A DNA stretch of 34,080 nt, from positions 1 to 34,080 of the forward strand of contig QNYF01000095.1 in the NCBI GenBank assembly GCA_003978695.1, in the 5' to 3' direction. The first letter of the stretch is position 1. Each line of letters begins with the position of its first letter. This DNA is from Desulfobulbus sp. (GTDB lineage: Bacteria > Desulfobacterota > Desulfobulbia > Desulfobulbales > Desulfobulbaceae). Shown here piece by piece: positions 10,369 through 19,659 of the stretch. Below the pieces are notes generated by a model. It worked only from the letters and a program-made list of their open reading frames with translations. It was not told where the DNA came from and searched no databases. Made by a program: the position numbers and the translations under genes.

Positions 10369-11484
10369 TTAGTTATTGTCTGCCATTAACTGAATAAACC
10401 GGTCAAAAAGATACATGGCATCATGAGGACCGGGCGCATGTTCGGGATGATACTGCACCGAGAAAGCCGGGTACAGGGTATGACGCATTCCTTCCAGGCT
10501 GTTGTCATTGAGGTTGATATGGGTCACTTCAACATCATCGGGAAGGCTGTCTGGATCGACACAGAATCCATGATTTTGTGAGGTGATCTCCACCCTGCCT
10601 GTCTGCAGATCCTTGACCGGCTGATTACCGCCCCTGTGACCGAATTTCAGCTTATACGTCGTGCCGCCGTAAGCCAGGCCCAGAATCTGGTGACCAAGGC
10701 AAATTCCGAAAACCGGTTTTTTGCCAAGCAATTTACGGATATTTTCCACAACCCCGTCAACACCCGCAGGATCGCCGGGGCCGTTGGATAAAAAAACACC
10801 ATCAGGTTCAAGGGCTAAAACCTCGTCAGCAGTTGTGGTAGCCGGTACAACCTGCACGCTGCATCCTTTTTCTGTAAGAATTCGCAATTGATTAAATTTA
10901 ATACCAAAATCAAAGGCCACTACTTTATACTTTTTGGAAGCAATATCAGGAAACCCTGTTCCTTCAGCAGGCCCATATGCCGTCCAGCCATAGGGTCTGG
11001 CCACACTCACCCTGGCAACCATGTCACGCCCCTCAAGCCCGGCCCATTCCTGTGCCCGCTTAACCAAAGAGGCTTCATCAAGATCTTCAGTGGAGACCAT
11101 AACTTTCATAGCGCCGCTGTTGCGAATAATCCTGGTCAGCATGCGGGTGTCAATGCCTTCAACGCCAAGAACATTATACGTTTTTAAAAAATCAGCAATT
11201 GTCCCGGTTGAGCGAAAATTACTTGGCTGGTCCTGATACTCCCGCATTAAAAAAGCGCGGGGATGAACAGCGGTTGACTCCATATCCTCAGGGTTTACGC
11301 CGTAATTTCCGATCAGTGGATAGGTCATTGTCACCAGCTGGCCGGTATACGAGGGATCGGTAAGAATCTCCTGGTAACCACTCATGCTGGTATTAAAAAC
11401 AATTTCACCCACTGCTTCACCGGCTCCGGTAAAAGAGCGCCCCGTGAGGACAGTGCCGTCTTCAAATGCGATCAATGCTTTCAT
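10369..11484 (-). CDS. carA: Carbamoyl-phosphate synthase small subunit
   Basis: [20 protein letters not shown] and class I glutamine amidotransferase motif [17 protein letters not shown]. Confidence 0.97.
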   Translation of the reverse strand: MKALIAFEDGTVLTGRSFTGAGEAVGEIVFNTSMSGYQEILTDPSYTGQLVTMTYPLIGNYGVNPEDMESTAVHPRAFLMREYQDQPSNFRSTGTIADFLKTYNVLGVEGIDTRMLTRIIRNSGAMKVMVSTEDLDEASLVKRAQEWAGLEGRDMVARVSVARPYGWTAYGPAEGTGFPDIASKKYKVVAFDFGIKFNQLRILTEKGCSVQVVPATTTADEVLALEPDGVFLSNGPGDPAGVDGVVENIRKLLGKKPVFGICLGHQILGLAYGGTTYKLKFGHRGGNQPVKDLQTGRVEITSQNHGFCVDPDSLPDDVEVTHINLNDNSLEGMRHTLYPAFSVQYHPEHAPGPHDAMYLFDRFIQLMADNN

Positions 11485-11596
11485 AAAAAACGTATTTGTA
11501 TGGATTTACTGTATACGTATCGGTTGATTGTATCTGCCATCAGGTAGCGACACCAGCATTGCCGGACCAAACCATAGGCTGTGCCTGCGCCACCTG

Positions 11597-12874
11597 TCAT
11601 ATCTGCTCAAGAACCATGTCCACCTGCCGGGCGGCTGCGCCCTGCTGCTGCAAAGCAAGCTGTTCGGCATTCTTACAGGCCTGTTTGTACTGCTGCGGGT
11701 TACTCATATGCTCTTTGATAATCTCAGCCAGGTTATCAGCATTTTGTACCTGAAAACCGGCCTTTGCAGACAGCACCAGTGTTACCGCATCTAAAAAATC
11801 TTTCATAAACGGACCAAAGTAAACTGGCTTATGTACCCGAACCGGCTCCATGATATTATGCCCGCCCTGTTCAACCAGACTCCCGCCACAGAAGATATAA
11901 TCGCCGGCAGCATACAATTCAGACAACTCACCCATACCATCCACAAGAACAATATTCTGTTGTCGCCCTTTTTGCAGACAGTGCGAAAACAGGTCAAAGG
12001 CCAGGCCGGCATCCCTGAGAAGATTCTGTACTGTTACCAGACGCTCCAGGTGGCGTGGGGCAATAATCCAGACCAGCTCACTGTTGGTGATCCTTTTTAA
12101 GCGATAATATACCTGCAGCAGCAGTTTTTCTTCGTGGCTTCGCGTTGAACCGCAAATAAACACGGTTGCCCCGTCAAGACAGAGATCCTGCCGGTATTTC
12201 TGCCGGAGCATGCCAGGCTCTGCAACAGGCAGATCATACTTTATATTGCCGCACACTTTTAATCGCTCAGGCAGAGCGCCCAATACACGAAAACGAGCCG
12301 CATCCTGCTCCTGTATGACACCTATTCCCGCAAACCCCTGAAGCAGTCGTGCCATAAACCTGCCAATGAGCCGATACCGCACGCTGGAACGCTCAGATAT
12401 ACGGCCATTGAGAAGAAGCATGGGGATTCCTGCTTCCTTAAGCCGAGTCAGCATCATGGGCCACAATTCTGTTTCAAGACAGATATAGACATCCGGAGCA
12501 ACAGTATTTATAGCTCGTATGACAGCCTGAGGCGTATCAAGCGGGGCAAGCTGGCACGATATATCCGACGGCAGTTGAGATCTGGCAACTTCACTGCCGG
12601 GCCGAGTCATGGTTGTTACAAAAAAATGCAACCCTTTACGACGTTCCCTGAGCGCAAAAATCAAAGCCCGTGCAGCCTGAATCTCGCCTACAGATGCGGC
12701 ATGAACCCAGATGCACTCTCCGCTGTTATGCTGAAAAGGAACGGAAAACCGGCCAAAACGTGACTCAACAGCCCAACCAGGAGCAACAAGCCTCAAAAGA
12801 GGTGCCGCAAGGACAAGCAGGACATGAATCATAATGCCTGCCACGGTGTACAGCTTAAACAACACCGGACTCAC
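11597..12874 (-). CDS. waaA: 3-deoxy-D-manno-octulosonic acid (Kdo) transferase
   Basis: IWVHAASVGEIQAARAL, LNGRISERSSVRYRLIG, and GGSLVEQGGHNIMEPV motifs. Confidence 0.93.
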   Translation of the reverse strand: MSPVLFKLYTVAGIMIHVLLVLAAPLLRLVAPGWAVESRFGRFSVPFQHNSGECIWVHAASVGEIQAARALIFALRERRKGLHFFVTTMTRPGSEVARSQLPSDISCQLAPLDTPQAVIRAINTVAPDVYICLETELWPMMLTRLKEAGIPMLLLNGRISERSSVRYRLIGRFMARLLQGFAGIGVIQEQDAARFRVLGALPERLKVCGNIKYDLPVAEPGMLRQKYRQDLCLDGATVFICGSTRSHEEKLLLQVYYRLKRITNSELVWIIAPRHLERLVTVQNLLRDAGLAFDLFSHCLQKGRQQNIVLVDGMGELSELYAAGDYIFCGGSLVEQGGHNIMEPVRVHKPVYFGPFMKDFLDAVTLVLSAKAGFQVQNADNLAEIIKEHMSNPQQYKQACKNAEQLALQQQGAAARQVDMVLEQI

Positions 12875-13083
12875 AATCGCCTTTTCCTAAAATCATGAAA
12901 AATTTATTATTTAAACAGGATTGCCCCTGAGAGTCAAGAGAAGCCGCCCTGATTTTACGATACGCTCTAAAAAAAACGTCGGACAATTCCCGGAATTTTT
13001 ACGCCGTATTTTCAGCAAAACATATACGCCCGTTCAAGAACATGGTACTCTTACATCTTCACTGTACAAACTCTACACTTTGA

Positions 13084-13140
13084 GTAACTTCAGATATGCC
13101 TGAGATTCGGCGTCTGCGCACCTGTTTACTCAGGACTGTA
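13084..13140. repeat. Degenerate hairpin-element relative R8 (subfamily C)
   Basis: Begins GTAACTTCAG (13084-13093); core TTCGGCGTCTGCGCACCTGTT (13106-13126) matches the reverse complement of R6 (TTCGGAGTCTGCGCATACCTGTT). Confidence 0.5.
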
Positions 13141-13239
13141 TTACGGTATTACGCTACTCGGGCAGGCCTCAATGGACAAAGAGGCAGTCGTAGACTTCGT
13201 CAGGTGCAAAGAGTAACCTCTCTTAACTTCAGCTTACGC

Positions 13240-14565
13240 ATGGAATTCATAATAAAAATAGAAAAAATCATCAATAACGGCATGGGGCTGGCCCGCCCTG
13301 CCGGGGGTAAAATACTTATGGTCCCGGGCGTTCTCCCCGGTGAGAAGGTCAAAGTGTCCACACGAAAAGAATTTCGCGGCCATATTGAAGCAGACCTTGA
13401 TGAAGTCCTCCAAGCATCATCAGCAAGAATTGCCCCTCCCTGCCCCTGGTACACTGACTGCGGCGGGTGCGATCTGCAGCACGCAGACTATGACTCCCAG
13501 CTGGCTTTTAAGTCAGCCTTCCTGTCTGAGGCCATGACCCGTGCCGGTGTTGTTTGTGAGAGTGCTGTACCCTCTACAGCTCTTGCCTCACCGAATCAGT
13601 TGAACTACCGTTACAGAATCAGACTGAAGATTGACAAAAACGGCAGGATTGGATTCTTCAGAAAACAGACAAACTCAGTCGTTGCTCTCTCCAGCTGTCC
13701 GGTTGCCACAAAAAAAATGAATGCAGCGCTTGCCTTTGTCCATAATTTTTCACAAACTCAGGCGACAATCGCCATGTATAACGAACTCGAATTACTCCAT
13801 TCTCCTGCCCATGACACCATCACCCTGCTTCTTGCCGCAGGAAAAAATCAAAAAACTTCCCCCGAACTGCTTACCGCCCTGACCAACTGCCCGGAAATCG
13901 ACCAGGTCGCATTTAAAATAGATGGAAAGATCAACACCGACTTCCAGCTTAAACCTCTTGGCCAAATTTTTTCAGTACCGCTTACACAGGAAAACAGGAA
14001 CATAAACTATACGCTCACCTGGTCTGCCGACTGTTTTTCGCAGGTCAATGCCAACCAGAACGAACGGCTTGTCCAGCTTGTCTGTGAACTTGCCGGTGAT
14101 ATGCGGGGGAAAACTGCTCTTGACCTGTATTGTGGTATGGGAAATTTCTCTATTGCCCTTGCGCTCTCCGGGGCAACGGTTACCGGTCTTGAGCTTAACA
14201 GCGAAAGTATTAATTGGGCAGAGCGTAATGCCGGAGCGGCCGGCGTTAACTGCAGGTTTTATGTCGCAGATGTGCCCACAAGCCTCCGGGAGCTGGCAAA
14301 CGACAGGCAACAAATCGACACTGTCATCCTGGACCCTCCCCGCAAAGGTCTTGACAAGGGGACACGCTCTCTTGCCAAACTCAATGCCCGTCAGATACTC
14401 TACATTTCATGCGATCCGGCAACACTTTCACGGGACGTGGCTCTTCTGACCAGGAGTGGCTACCAACTCAAACAACTTATTCCCGTTGATATGTTTCCCC
14501 AAACGCATCACATTGAATCCGTTGCCCTGCTGAAAAAAATTGACATCGCTGCGGCTTCGCACTAG
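13240..14565 (+). CDS. rlmD: 23S rRNA (uracil-5-)-methyltransferase, RlmD/TrmA family
   Basis: TRAM-like N-terminus, CPWYTDCGGCDLQHADYDSQLAFK cluster motif, LDLYCGMGNFSIALA, and DPPRKGLDKG...ISCDPATLSRD; start set at MEFIIKIEK (13240). Confidence 0.85.
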   Translation: MEFIIKIEKIINNGMGLARPAGGKILMVPGVLPGEKVKVSTRKEFRGHIEADLDEVLQASSARIAPPCPWYTDCGGCDLQHADYDSQLAFKSAFLSEAMTRAGVVCESAVPSTALASPNQLNYRYRIRLKIDKNGRIGFFRKQTNSVVALSSCPVATKKMNAALAFVHNFSQTQATIAMYNELELLHSPAHDTITLLLAAGKNQKTSPELLTALTNCPEIDQVAFKIDGKINTDFQLKPLGQIFSVPLTQENRNINYTLTWSADCFSQVNANQNERLVQLVCELAGDMRGKTALDLYCGMGNFSIALALSGATVTGLELNSESINWAERNAGAAGVNCRFYVADVPTSLRELANDRQQIDTVILDPPRKGLDKGTRSLAKLNARQILYISCDPATLSRDVALLTRSGYQLKQLIPVDMFPQTHHIESVALLKKIDIAAASH

Positions 14566-14623
14566 GTATATACATTTGACTTTCTTATCGTCTTATGATT
14601 GTAGCCAATAGATTATTTATCTT

Positions 14624-14677
14624 CTGCAAAGGCACAAAAACACAGATATACAATACTGTGTCTTTGTGCCTTTGCAG
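14624..14677. repeat. Near-perfect 54-bp palindrome in the leader of the MetE-like gene
   Basis: CTGCAAAGGCACAAAAACACAG-ATATACAATA-CTGTGTCTTTGTGCCTTTGCAG: 22-bp arms with one mismatch; no T-tract follows. Confidence 0.85.
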
Positions 14678-14695
14678 TTGAGTTTGAGGTGTACC

Positions 14696-15799
14696 ATGAC
14701 GTTTTCCACAACCAAAAATTTTGAGGCCAACGGACTTCCCATGCTGGTCGGTTCTCTGCCTCTCACCGACCTGGATCAGGCTCTGGACTGGGTTTTTGCA
14801 ACCACGCCGGAAATTCCGCTCTGGCCCCAACTGCCCTCAAACCCATACGAGAGGATGATGCCGCAGTTTGCCGAGGGTATCCCCTGCATTACAGAAGAAG
14901 ATCTCACCGACCCTGAAGGAAGAATACTTTACGACATCACCGGTGCGGACTTTGAAGAAAATATGCTCGCTTTTTTTGAAGAATACATGGCGGTGCTGGA
15001 AGAACCAGTCCGGCTCATGCAATCTCGCTTTCAGGTAAGTAAAGCGCGTGCTCAAGGGTTATTCGCCTTCAAAAAAGCCATTGCCGACCATACCGATGCT
15101 GTTGCCCTTAAAGGACAGGTTACAGGCCCCTTTACCATGCTCACAGGTATTAAAGACCAAGAGGGCCGGGCAGGATACTTTGATGATACTATCCGGGAAA
15201 TGGTTATAAAAGGAATCTCCATGAAGGCAGCATGGCAAACCAGGTTTCTCTCTGCGGATACAGAACAACAGGTCGTTATGACAATCGATGAACCAGCACT
15301 TGCCGGCCTTGGTTCCTCTGCGTTTATTTCTGTCACCACAGCTGAAATTCAGGAAATGATTAATGAAGTGGCTGATGCCATCCATCAGGAAAACGGACTT
15401 GCCGGAATCCACGTCTGTGCCAATACAGACTGGGAGCTGCTCCTGGAATCAAAAATCGATGTCCTCAGTTTTGATGCCTACAGTTTTTTTGATAAATTTG
15501 CCCCGCAGAAAGATAAAATACATGCTTATCTAGACCGTGGTTCCATTATTGCCTGGGGCGGCGTCCCCACCGGCAAGGCCGAAGACATAGAAAAAGAAAC
15601 TGGCGATTCCCTGACAGCGCTCTGGGAAGCCCAGGCCGAGCTGCTTACCGAACCAGGCCGGGACAAGGCTGCATTATTACGCCAGACATTTATCACGCCA
15701 AGCTGCGGCACCGGCTCGCTCACACCCGAGCTTGCCGGAAAAGTGCTTGATCTCACCAAGACTGTCTCAGATAATCTGCGGGCCAGGTATTTAGCATAA
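14696..15799 (+). CDS. Stand-alone MetE catalytic-domain-like protein (UROD/MetE superfamily)
   Basis: MLVGSLPLTDLDQAL start, HVCANTDWELLLESKIDVLSFDAY and FITPSCGTGSL (possible HxC...C zinc ligands). Confidence 0.72.
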   Translation: MTFSTTKNFEANGLPMLVGSLPLTDLDQALDWVFATTPEIPLWPQLPSNPYERMMPQFAEGIPCITEEDLTDPEGRILYDITGADFEENMLAFFEEYMAVLEEPVRLMQSRFQVSKARAQGLFAFKKAIADHTDAVALKGQVTGPFTMLTGIKDQEGRAGYFDDTIREMVIKGISMKAAWQTRFLSADTEQQVVMTIDEPALAGLGSSAFISVTTAEIQEMINEVADAIHQENGLAGIHVCANTDWELLLESKIDVLSFDAYSFFDKFAPQKDKIHAYLDRGSIIAWGGVPTGKAEDIEKETGDSLTALWEAQAELLTEPGRDKAALLRQTFITPSCGTGSLTPELAGKVLDLTKTVSDNLRARYLA

Positions 15800-15856
15800 A
15801 GCACATTATGTGTGCTACCCTATTTCACTCAATTTAACATATAGTTTAATTATATT

Positions 15857-17380
15857 ATGGACAAACAACAAAGCCAACTGCTCAAACAACGCCGGGAAAA
15901 GGCCCAGACCCTTGTAGACGCCGGTGTCAACCTGTTTGGCAATTCATTTAAGAATCCGCAGCCAATCGCCGAACTTCTCCCCCGTGGTGAAGTGCTCGCA
16001 CCGGAATCCCATGAAGACAATGGCGGCCTGTACCGGGTAGCCGGACGGGTTATGTCTTTACGTAAATTCGGCAAAGCCGCTTTTTTTCATATTCAGGACG
16101 AGTCCGGACGTATCCAGATTTACGCACGCAAAGACCTGCTGGGAGACGACCAGTTTGCTCTGTTTAAAAAATGGGACGTGGGCGATATTGTCGGTGTCGA
16201 AGGCAAGCTGTTTAAGACCAAGACCGGTGAACTCTCTGTTGAGGCAACTTCCCTGGAAATGATTACCAAATCCTTTCGGCCTCTCCCGGAAAAATTCCAT
16301 GGCCTTACCGATGTAGAAACCCGCTACCGCCAGCGCTACGTTGATCTCATAGTTAATCCTGAAGTCCGGGACACCTTTCGCAAGCGGGTGGAAATTATCC
16401 GGATGATCCGGGAGTTTCTGGCCAATCGAGGATTTATGGAAGTTGAAACGCCGATGATGCAGCCTGTCCCCGGTGGAGCAACAGCCAGGCCTTTCAAAAC
16501 ACATCATAACGCCCTTGACATGGATTTGTTCCTGCGGATAGCACCGGAACTCTACCTTAAACGGCTTCTGGTTGGCGGTTTTGAACGGGTTTTTGAGATT
16601 AACCGCAACTTCCGAAACGAAGGATTATCCACCCGCCATAACCCTGAATTTACCATGCTTGAATTTTATCAGGCGTATGCGACTTATCACGACCTGATGG
16701 ATCTCACAGAAGAGCTTATTTCCTGGCTTGCAACTGAAGTCTGTGGTTCCATGGAGATCAGTTACCAGGGAACTGAAGTCAATCTGGCTCCCCCATGGCG
16801 CAGGTTAACCATGGAAGAATCACTTGTTGAAGTTGGCGGGGTTGCTGCTGAAATCCTGCAGGATGATGCGGCTGTCATGGCATTAGTCAAAGAAAAAGGC
16901 ATAGAGCTGCAGCCGGATGCTGGTGTGGGCAAGGCTAAAACTGAACTTTTTGAGCTTCTGGTTGAAGAAAAACTCATTGACCCGACGTTCATCACCTCAT
17001 ACCCGACCGAGGTTTCTCCACTTGCCCGCAGAAACGAGGATGACCCAACAGTTACAGACAGGTTTGAGTTGTTTGTAACAGGACGGGAACTGGCTAATGC
17101 CTTTTCTGAGCTGAATGACCCGACTGATCAGTATGAACGCTTTGCAAAACAGATAGCGGAACGCGGTGATGACGATGAGATTCACCCTGAGCTTGACCAT
17201 GATTATGTGCGCGCCCTTGAATACGGAATGCCCCCTGCTGCCGGTGAAGGTATTGGGATAGACAGGCTGGTCATGCTGCTCACAGATGCGCCGTCCATTC
17301 GCGACGTTATCTTGTTTCCTCATCTCAAACCCGAAGTCAACGAACCTGCGCAAAAGAGCAGGAAGAAAAAGAAAAAATAG
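15857..17380 (+). CDS. lysS: Lysyl-tRNA synthetase (class II)
   Basis: VETPMMQPVPGGATARPF, FEINRNFRNEGLSTRHNPEFTMLEFYQAYA, and GIGIDRLVMLLTDAPSIRDVILFP motifs. Confidence 0.97.
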   Translation: MDKQQSQLLKQRREKAQTLVDAGVNLFGNSFKNPQPIAELLPRGEVLAPESHEDNGGLYRVAGRVMSLRKFGKAAFFHIQDESGRIQIYARKDLLGDDQFALFKKWDVGDIVGVEGKLFKTKTGELSVEATSLEMITKSFRPLPEKFHGLTDVETRYRQRYVDLIVNPEVRDTFRKRVEIIRMIREFLANRGFMEVETPMMQPVPGGATARPFKTHHNALDMDLFLRIAPELYLKRLLVGGFERVFEINRNFRNEGLSTRHNPEFTMLEFYQAYATYHDLMDLTEELISWLATEVCGSMEISYQGTEVNLAPPWRRLTMEESLVEVGGVAAEILQDDAAVMALVKEKGIELQPDAGVGKAKTELFELLVEEKLIDPTFITSYPTEVSPLARRNEDDPTVTDRFELFVTGRELANAFSELNDPTDQYERFAKQIAERGDDDEIHPELDHDYVRALEYGMPPAAGEGIGIDRLVMLLTDAPSIRDVILFPHLKPEVNEPAQKSRKKKKK

Positions 17381-17382
17381 CG

Positions 17383-17436
17383 GCAACTATTCAGCTGCAC
17401 CCCATCTCCGAGTCGTGGTGCTACCTGAATAGTTAC
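17383..17436. mobile_element. Miniature hairpin element R3 (subfamily B, 54 bp)
   Basis: GCAACTATTCAG (17383-17394) / CTGAATAGTTAC (17425-17436); right 26 bp AGTCGTGGTGCTACCTGAATAGTTAC identical to R1; direct repeat AAAATAGCG at 17374-17382 and 17437-17445. Confidence 0.83.
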
Positions 17437-17481
17437 AAAATAGCGGTAACCAATCGTCCCCTTATCACAAAACGGTGTCCC

Positions 17482-18705
17482 TTGAACTTTGAACGCTTTG
17501 TCAGCTTCCGCTATTTGCGGGCCAAACGTAAACAGAAATTTATTTCACTGATTTCTGTTATATCTGTTCTTGGCGTTGCTGTAGGGGTTATGGCGCTTAT
17601 TGTTGTACTGTCAGTGTATACAGGATTTACCGAAGGATTGCGTGACCAGATCATCGGCATCAACGCTCATGTGCTGGTCCAGGGGTTTAACGGAGAAATA
17701 CGAAGTTATCAATCTCTGCAAAAAAAGGTTGCTTCTGTAAACGGTGTCGTCAGTGCGACACCGTTTATTTATGGCCAGGCGCTGATTTCTTCAGGCCCCT
17801 CCTCAACAGGGATTGTTTTGCGCGGTATTGATCCCGCAACAGCCGGCAGTGTGATCCGACTTGAGAGCCAGCTGCTCAAGGGCAGTCTCTCAGACCTTGC
17901 GGAAACAAACTCTCTGCCAGCCATCATTCTGGGAAAGGATCTTGCCACTCAGCTCCGGGTTGACCAGGGCAGTAAAATCCGGCTCATCTCGCCAAACGGC
18001 CCTCTTTCTCCCATGGGTGTTCTCCCCAAAGTACTTACTTGCCGTGTAACCGGAATTTTTGAAACCGGCATGTTTGAATACGACTCTACCATGGGTTTTA
18101 TCAATCTGAACACGGCCCGCAGCCTGAACGGCATGGGTAAGGGTGTTAACGGTCTGGAAGTCCGGGTGAAGGACGTGGATAAAGCAGATCTTGTCGCAGC
18201 CGCCATTCGGCAAAAAACAGGCCGGGCCTTTGCGGTCCGTGACTGGATGCAAATAAACCAGAACCTGTTTGCGGCTCTGAAGCTTGAAAAAATAGGCATT
18301 TTCATAGCGCTTGACTTAATTATTCTTGTGGCCGCCTTAAATATTATCAGCGCACTCGTCATGGTGGTCATGGAAAAAACACGCGATATTGCCATATTAA
18401 AATCAATGGGAGCCACCACAGGCTCGATAATGCGTATATTTTTTTACCAGGGAGCAGTTATCGGACTTGCCGGGACCATTCTCGGTGTTGGCGGCGGACT
18501 TGGCCTCTGTGCAATCCTGAAAAAATACAAGATTATTGAACTGCCAAGCAATGTTTATCCCATGTCAACAATGCCGGTTAAGGTCGTGCCCATGGACGTA
18601 AGTGTTATTGCTGTCTCTGCTATCCTGATCACCCTGGCGGCCACCCTCTACCCATCCTGGAAGGCCTCAAAAATACGTCCGGCTGAAGCCCTGACCTACG
18701 AGTAA
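17482..18705 (+). CDS. Lipoprotein-releasing ABC transporter permease (LolC/LolE family)
   Basis: FERFVSFRYLRAKRKQKFISLISVISVLGVAVGVMALIVVLSVYTGF; FtsX-like C-terminus; TTG start. Confidence 0.93.
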   Translation: MNFERFVSFRYLRAKRKQKFISLISVISVLGVAVGVMALIVVLSVYTGFTEGLRDQIIGINAHVLVQGFNGEIRSYQSLQKKVASVNGVVSATPFIYGQALISSGPSSTGIVLRGIDPATAGSVIRLESQLLKGSLSDLAETNSLPAIILGKDLATQLRVDQGSKIRLISPNGPLSPMGVLPKVLTCRVTGIFETGMFEYDSTMGFINLNTARSLNGMGKGVNGLEVRVKDVDKADLVAAAIRQKTGRAFAVRDWMQINQNLFAALKLEKIGIFIALDLIILVAALNIISALVMVVMEKTRDIAILKSMGATTGSIMRIFFYQGAVIGLAGTILGVGGGLGLCAILKKYKIIELPSNVYPMSTMPVKVVPMDVSVIAVSAILITLAATLYPSWKASKIRPAEALTYE

Positions 18706-18710
18706 TACTG

Positions 18711-19397
18711 ATGACATCCCCTGAAGCACCTTTACTCAAGGCAGAAAACATCCATAAATCCTACGGCAGCGTTGACCTGCCTGTTCCGGTTCTGCAGGGG
18801 GTTGATCTCAGTCTGTCAGCCGGTGAGATGCTGGCCATAGTCGGGGCTTCAGGATCTGGCAAAACAACACTGCTCCAGATTCTCGGCTGCCTGGACATTC
18901 CGGATCAGGGCAGCCTTTTTTTTGCAGACAACAATCTCACCACGGCAAGCGAAAACGCTCTTAGTGCCCATCGTAACGCACATGTCGGGTTTATTTTTCA
19001 ATTTCACTACCTGCTACCTGAGTTTACAGCACTTGAGAATGTCATGATGCCGGGTCGGATTGCCGGCAAGCCGCTTGCTCAACTCAGGGATAAATCAAAA
19101 GAACTGCTGGCAAGTGTCGGGCTTGACCATCGAATCCATCATCGTAGCGGTGAACTCTCAGGTGGCGAACAGCAGCGGGTTGCCCTGGCCCGAGCGCTGG
19201 TCATGGAACCGTCCCTCCTGCTGGCAGATGAGCCTACCGGCAACCTGGATTCGGTCAATGGCGACCAGGTCTTTCAATTACTCACCGACCTTTGCCGCAC
19301 CAATACAATGTCTGTGATCATGGTCACCCACAATATGGAGCTTGCTCATTCCATGGATCGCTGCCTGACTCTCAAAGACGGCCGCCTCAAAGAGTAA
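18711..19397 (+). CDS. lolD: Lipoprotein-releasing ABC transporter ATP-binding protein
   Basis: Walker [13 protein letters not shown], signature [15 protein letters not shown], Walker [12 protein letters not shown]; follows the LolC/E gene. Confidence 0.93.
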   Translation: MTSPEAPLLKAENIHKSYGSVDLPVPVLQGVDLSLSAGEMLAIVGASGSGKTTLLQILGCLDIPDQGSLFFADNNLTTASENALSAHRNAHVGFIFQFHYLLPEFTALENVMMPGRIAGKPLAQLRDKSKELLASVGLDHRIHHRSGELSGGEQQRVALARALVMEPSLLLADEPTGNLDSVNGDQVFQLLTDLCRTNTMSVIMVTHNMELAHSMDRCLTLKDGRLKE

Positions 19398-19405
19398 ACT
19401 CTGAA

Positions 19406-19455
19406 GTAACTCTTCAGGTAGCGCCACAACTTTGGCATAACGCGTGGTCTGTAGC
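19406..19455. repeat. Truncated hairpin element R4 (subfamily A, reverse orientation)
   Basis: GTAACTCTTCAGGTAGCGCCACAACTTTGGCATAACGCGTGGTCTGTAGC aligns with the reverse complement of R1/R2; distal TIR missing. Confidence 0.72.
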
Positions 19456-19659
19456 TTTTTCTTTTTTCAAAAGTACTGTCCTGATCAACTCTTCTCTTCC
19501 CCGGACTGACATTTACAAGGTTGTCAAATGCTGTTGTCTGCCTCCCTGCGAAGCTCTTTATTTACGTATTGAGGCACAGGGAAATAGCAATTTTCCGGGC
19601 TGGCCTGTATATTACTGGTAATGCAACTTAAAATTCCATTCTTTCCAGGGGATATACCC

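Noticed and set aside
13096-13239. N-terminal extension of the rlmD ORF (48 aa)
   Set aside because: It translates repeat-derived sequence (R8) and the conserved protein begins at MEFIIKIEK (13240)
15800-15816. Small hairpin AGCACA-TTATG-TGTGCT after the MetE-like gene
   Set aside because: Only 6-bp arms and no T-tract; too weak to call a terminator
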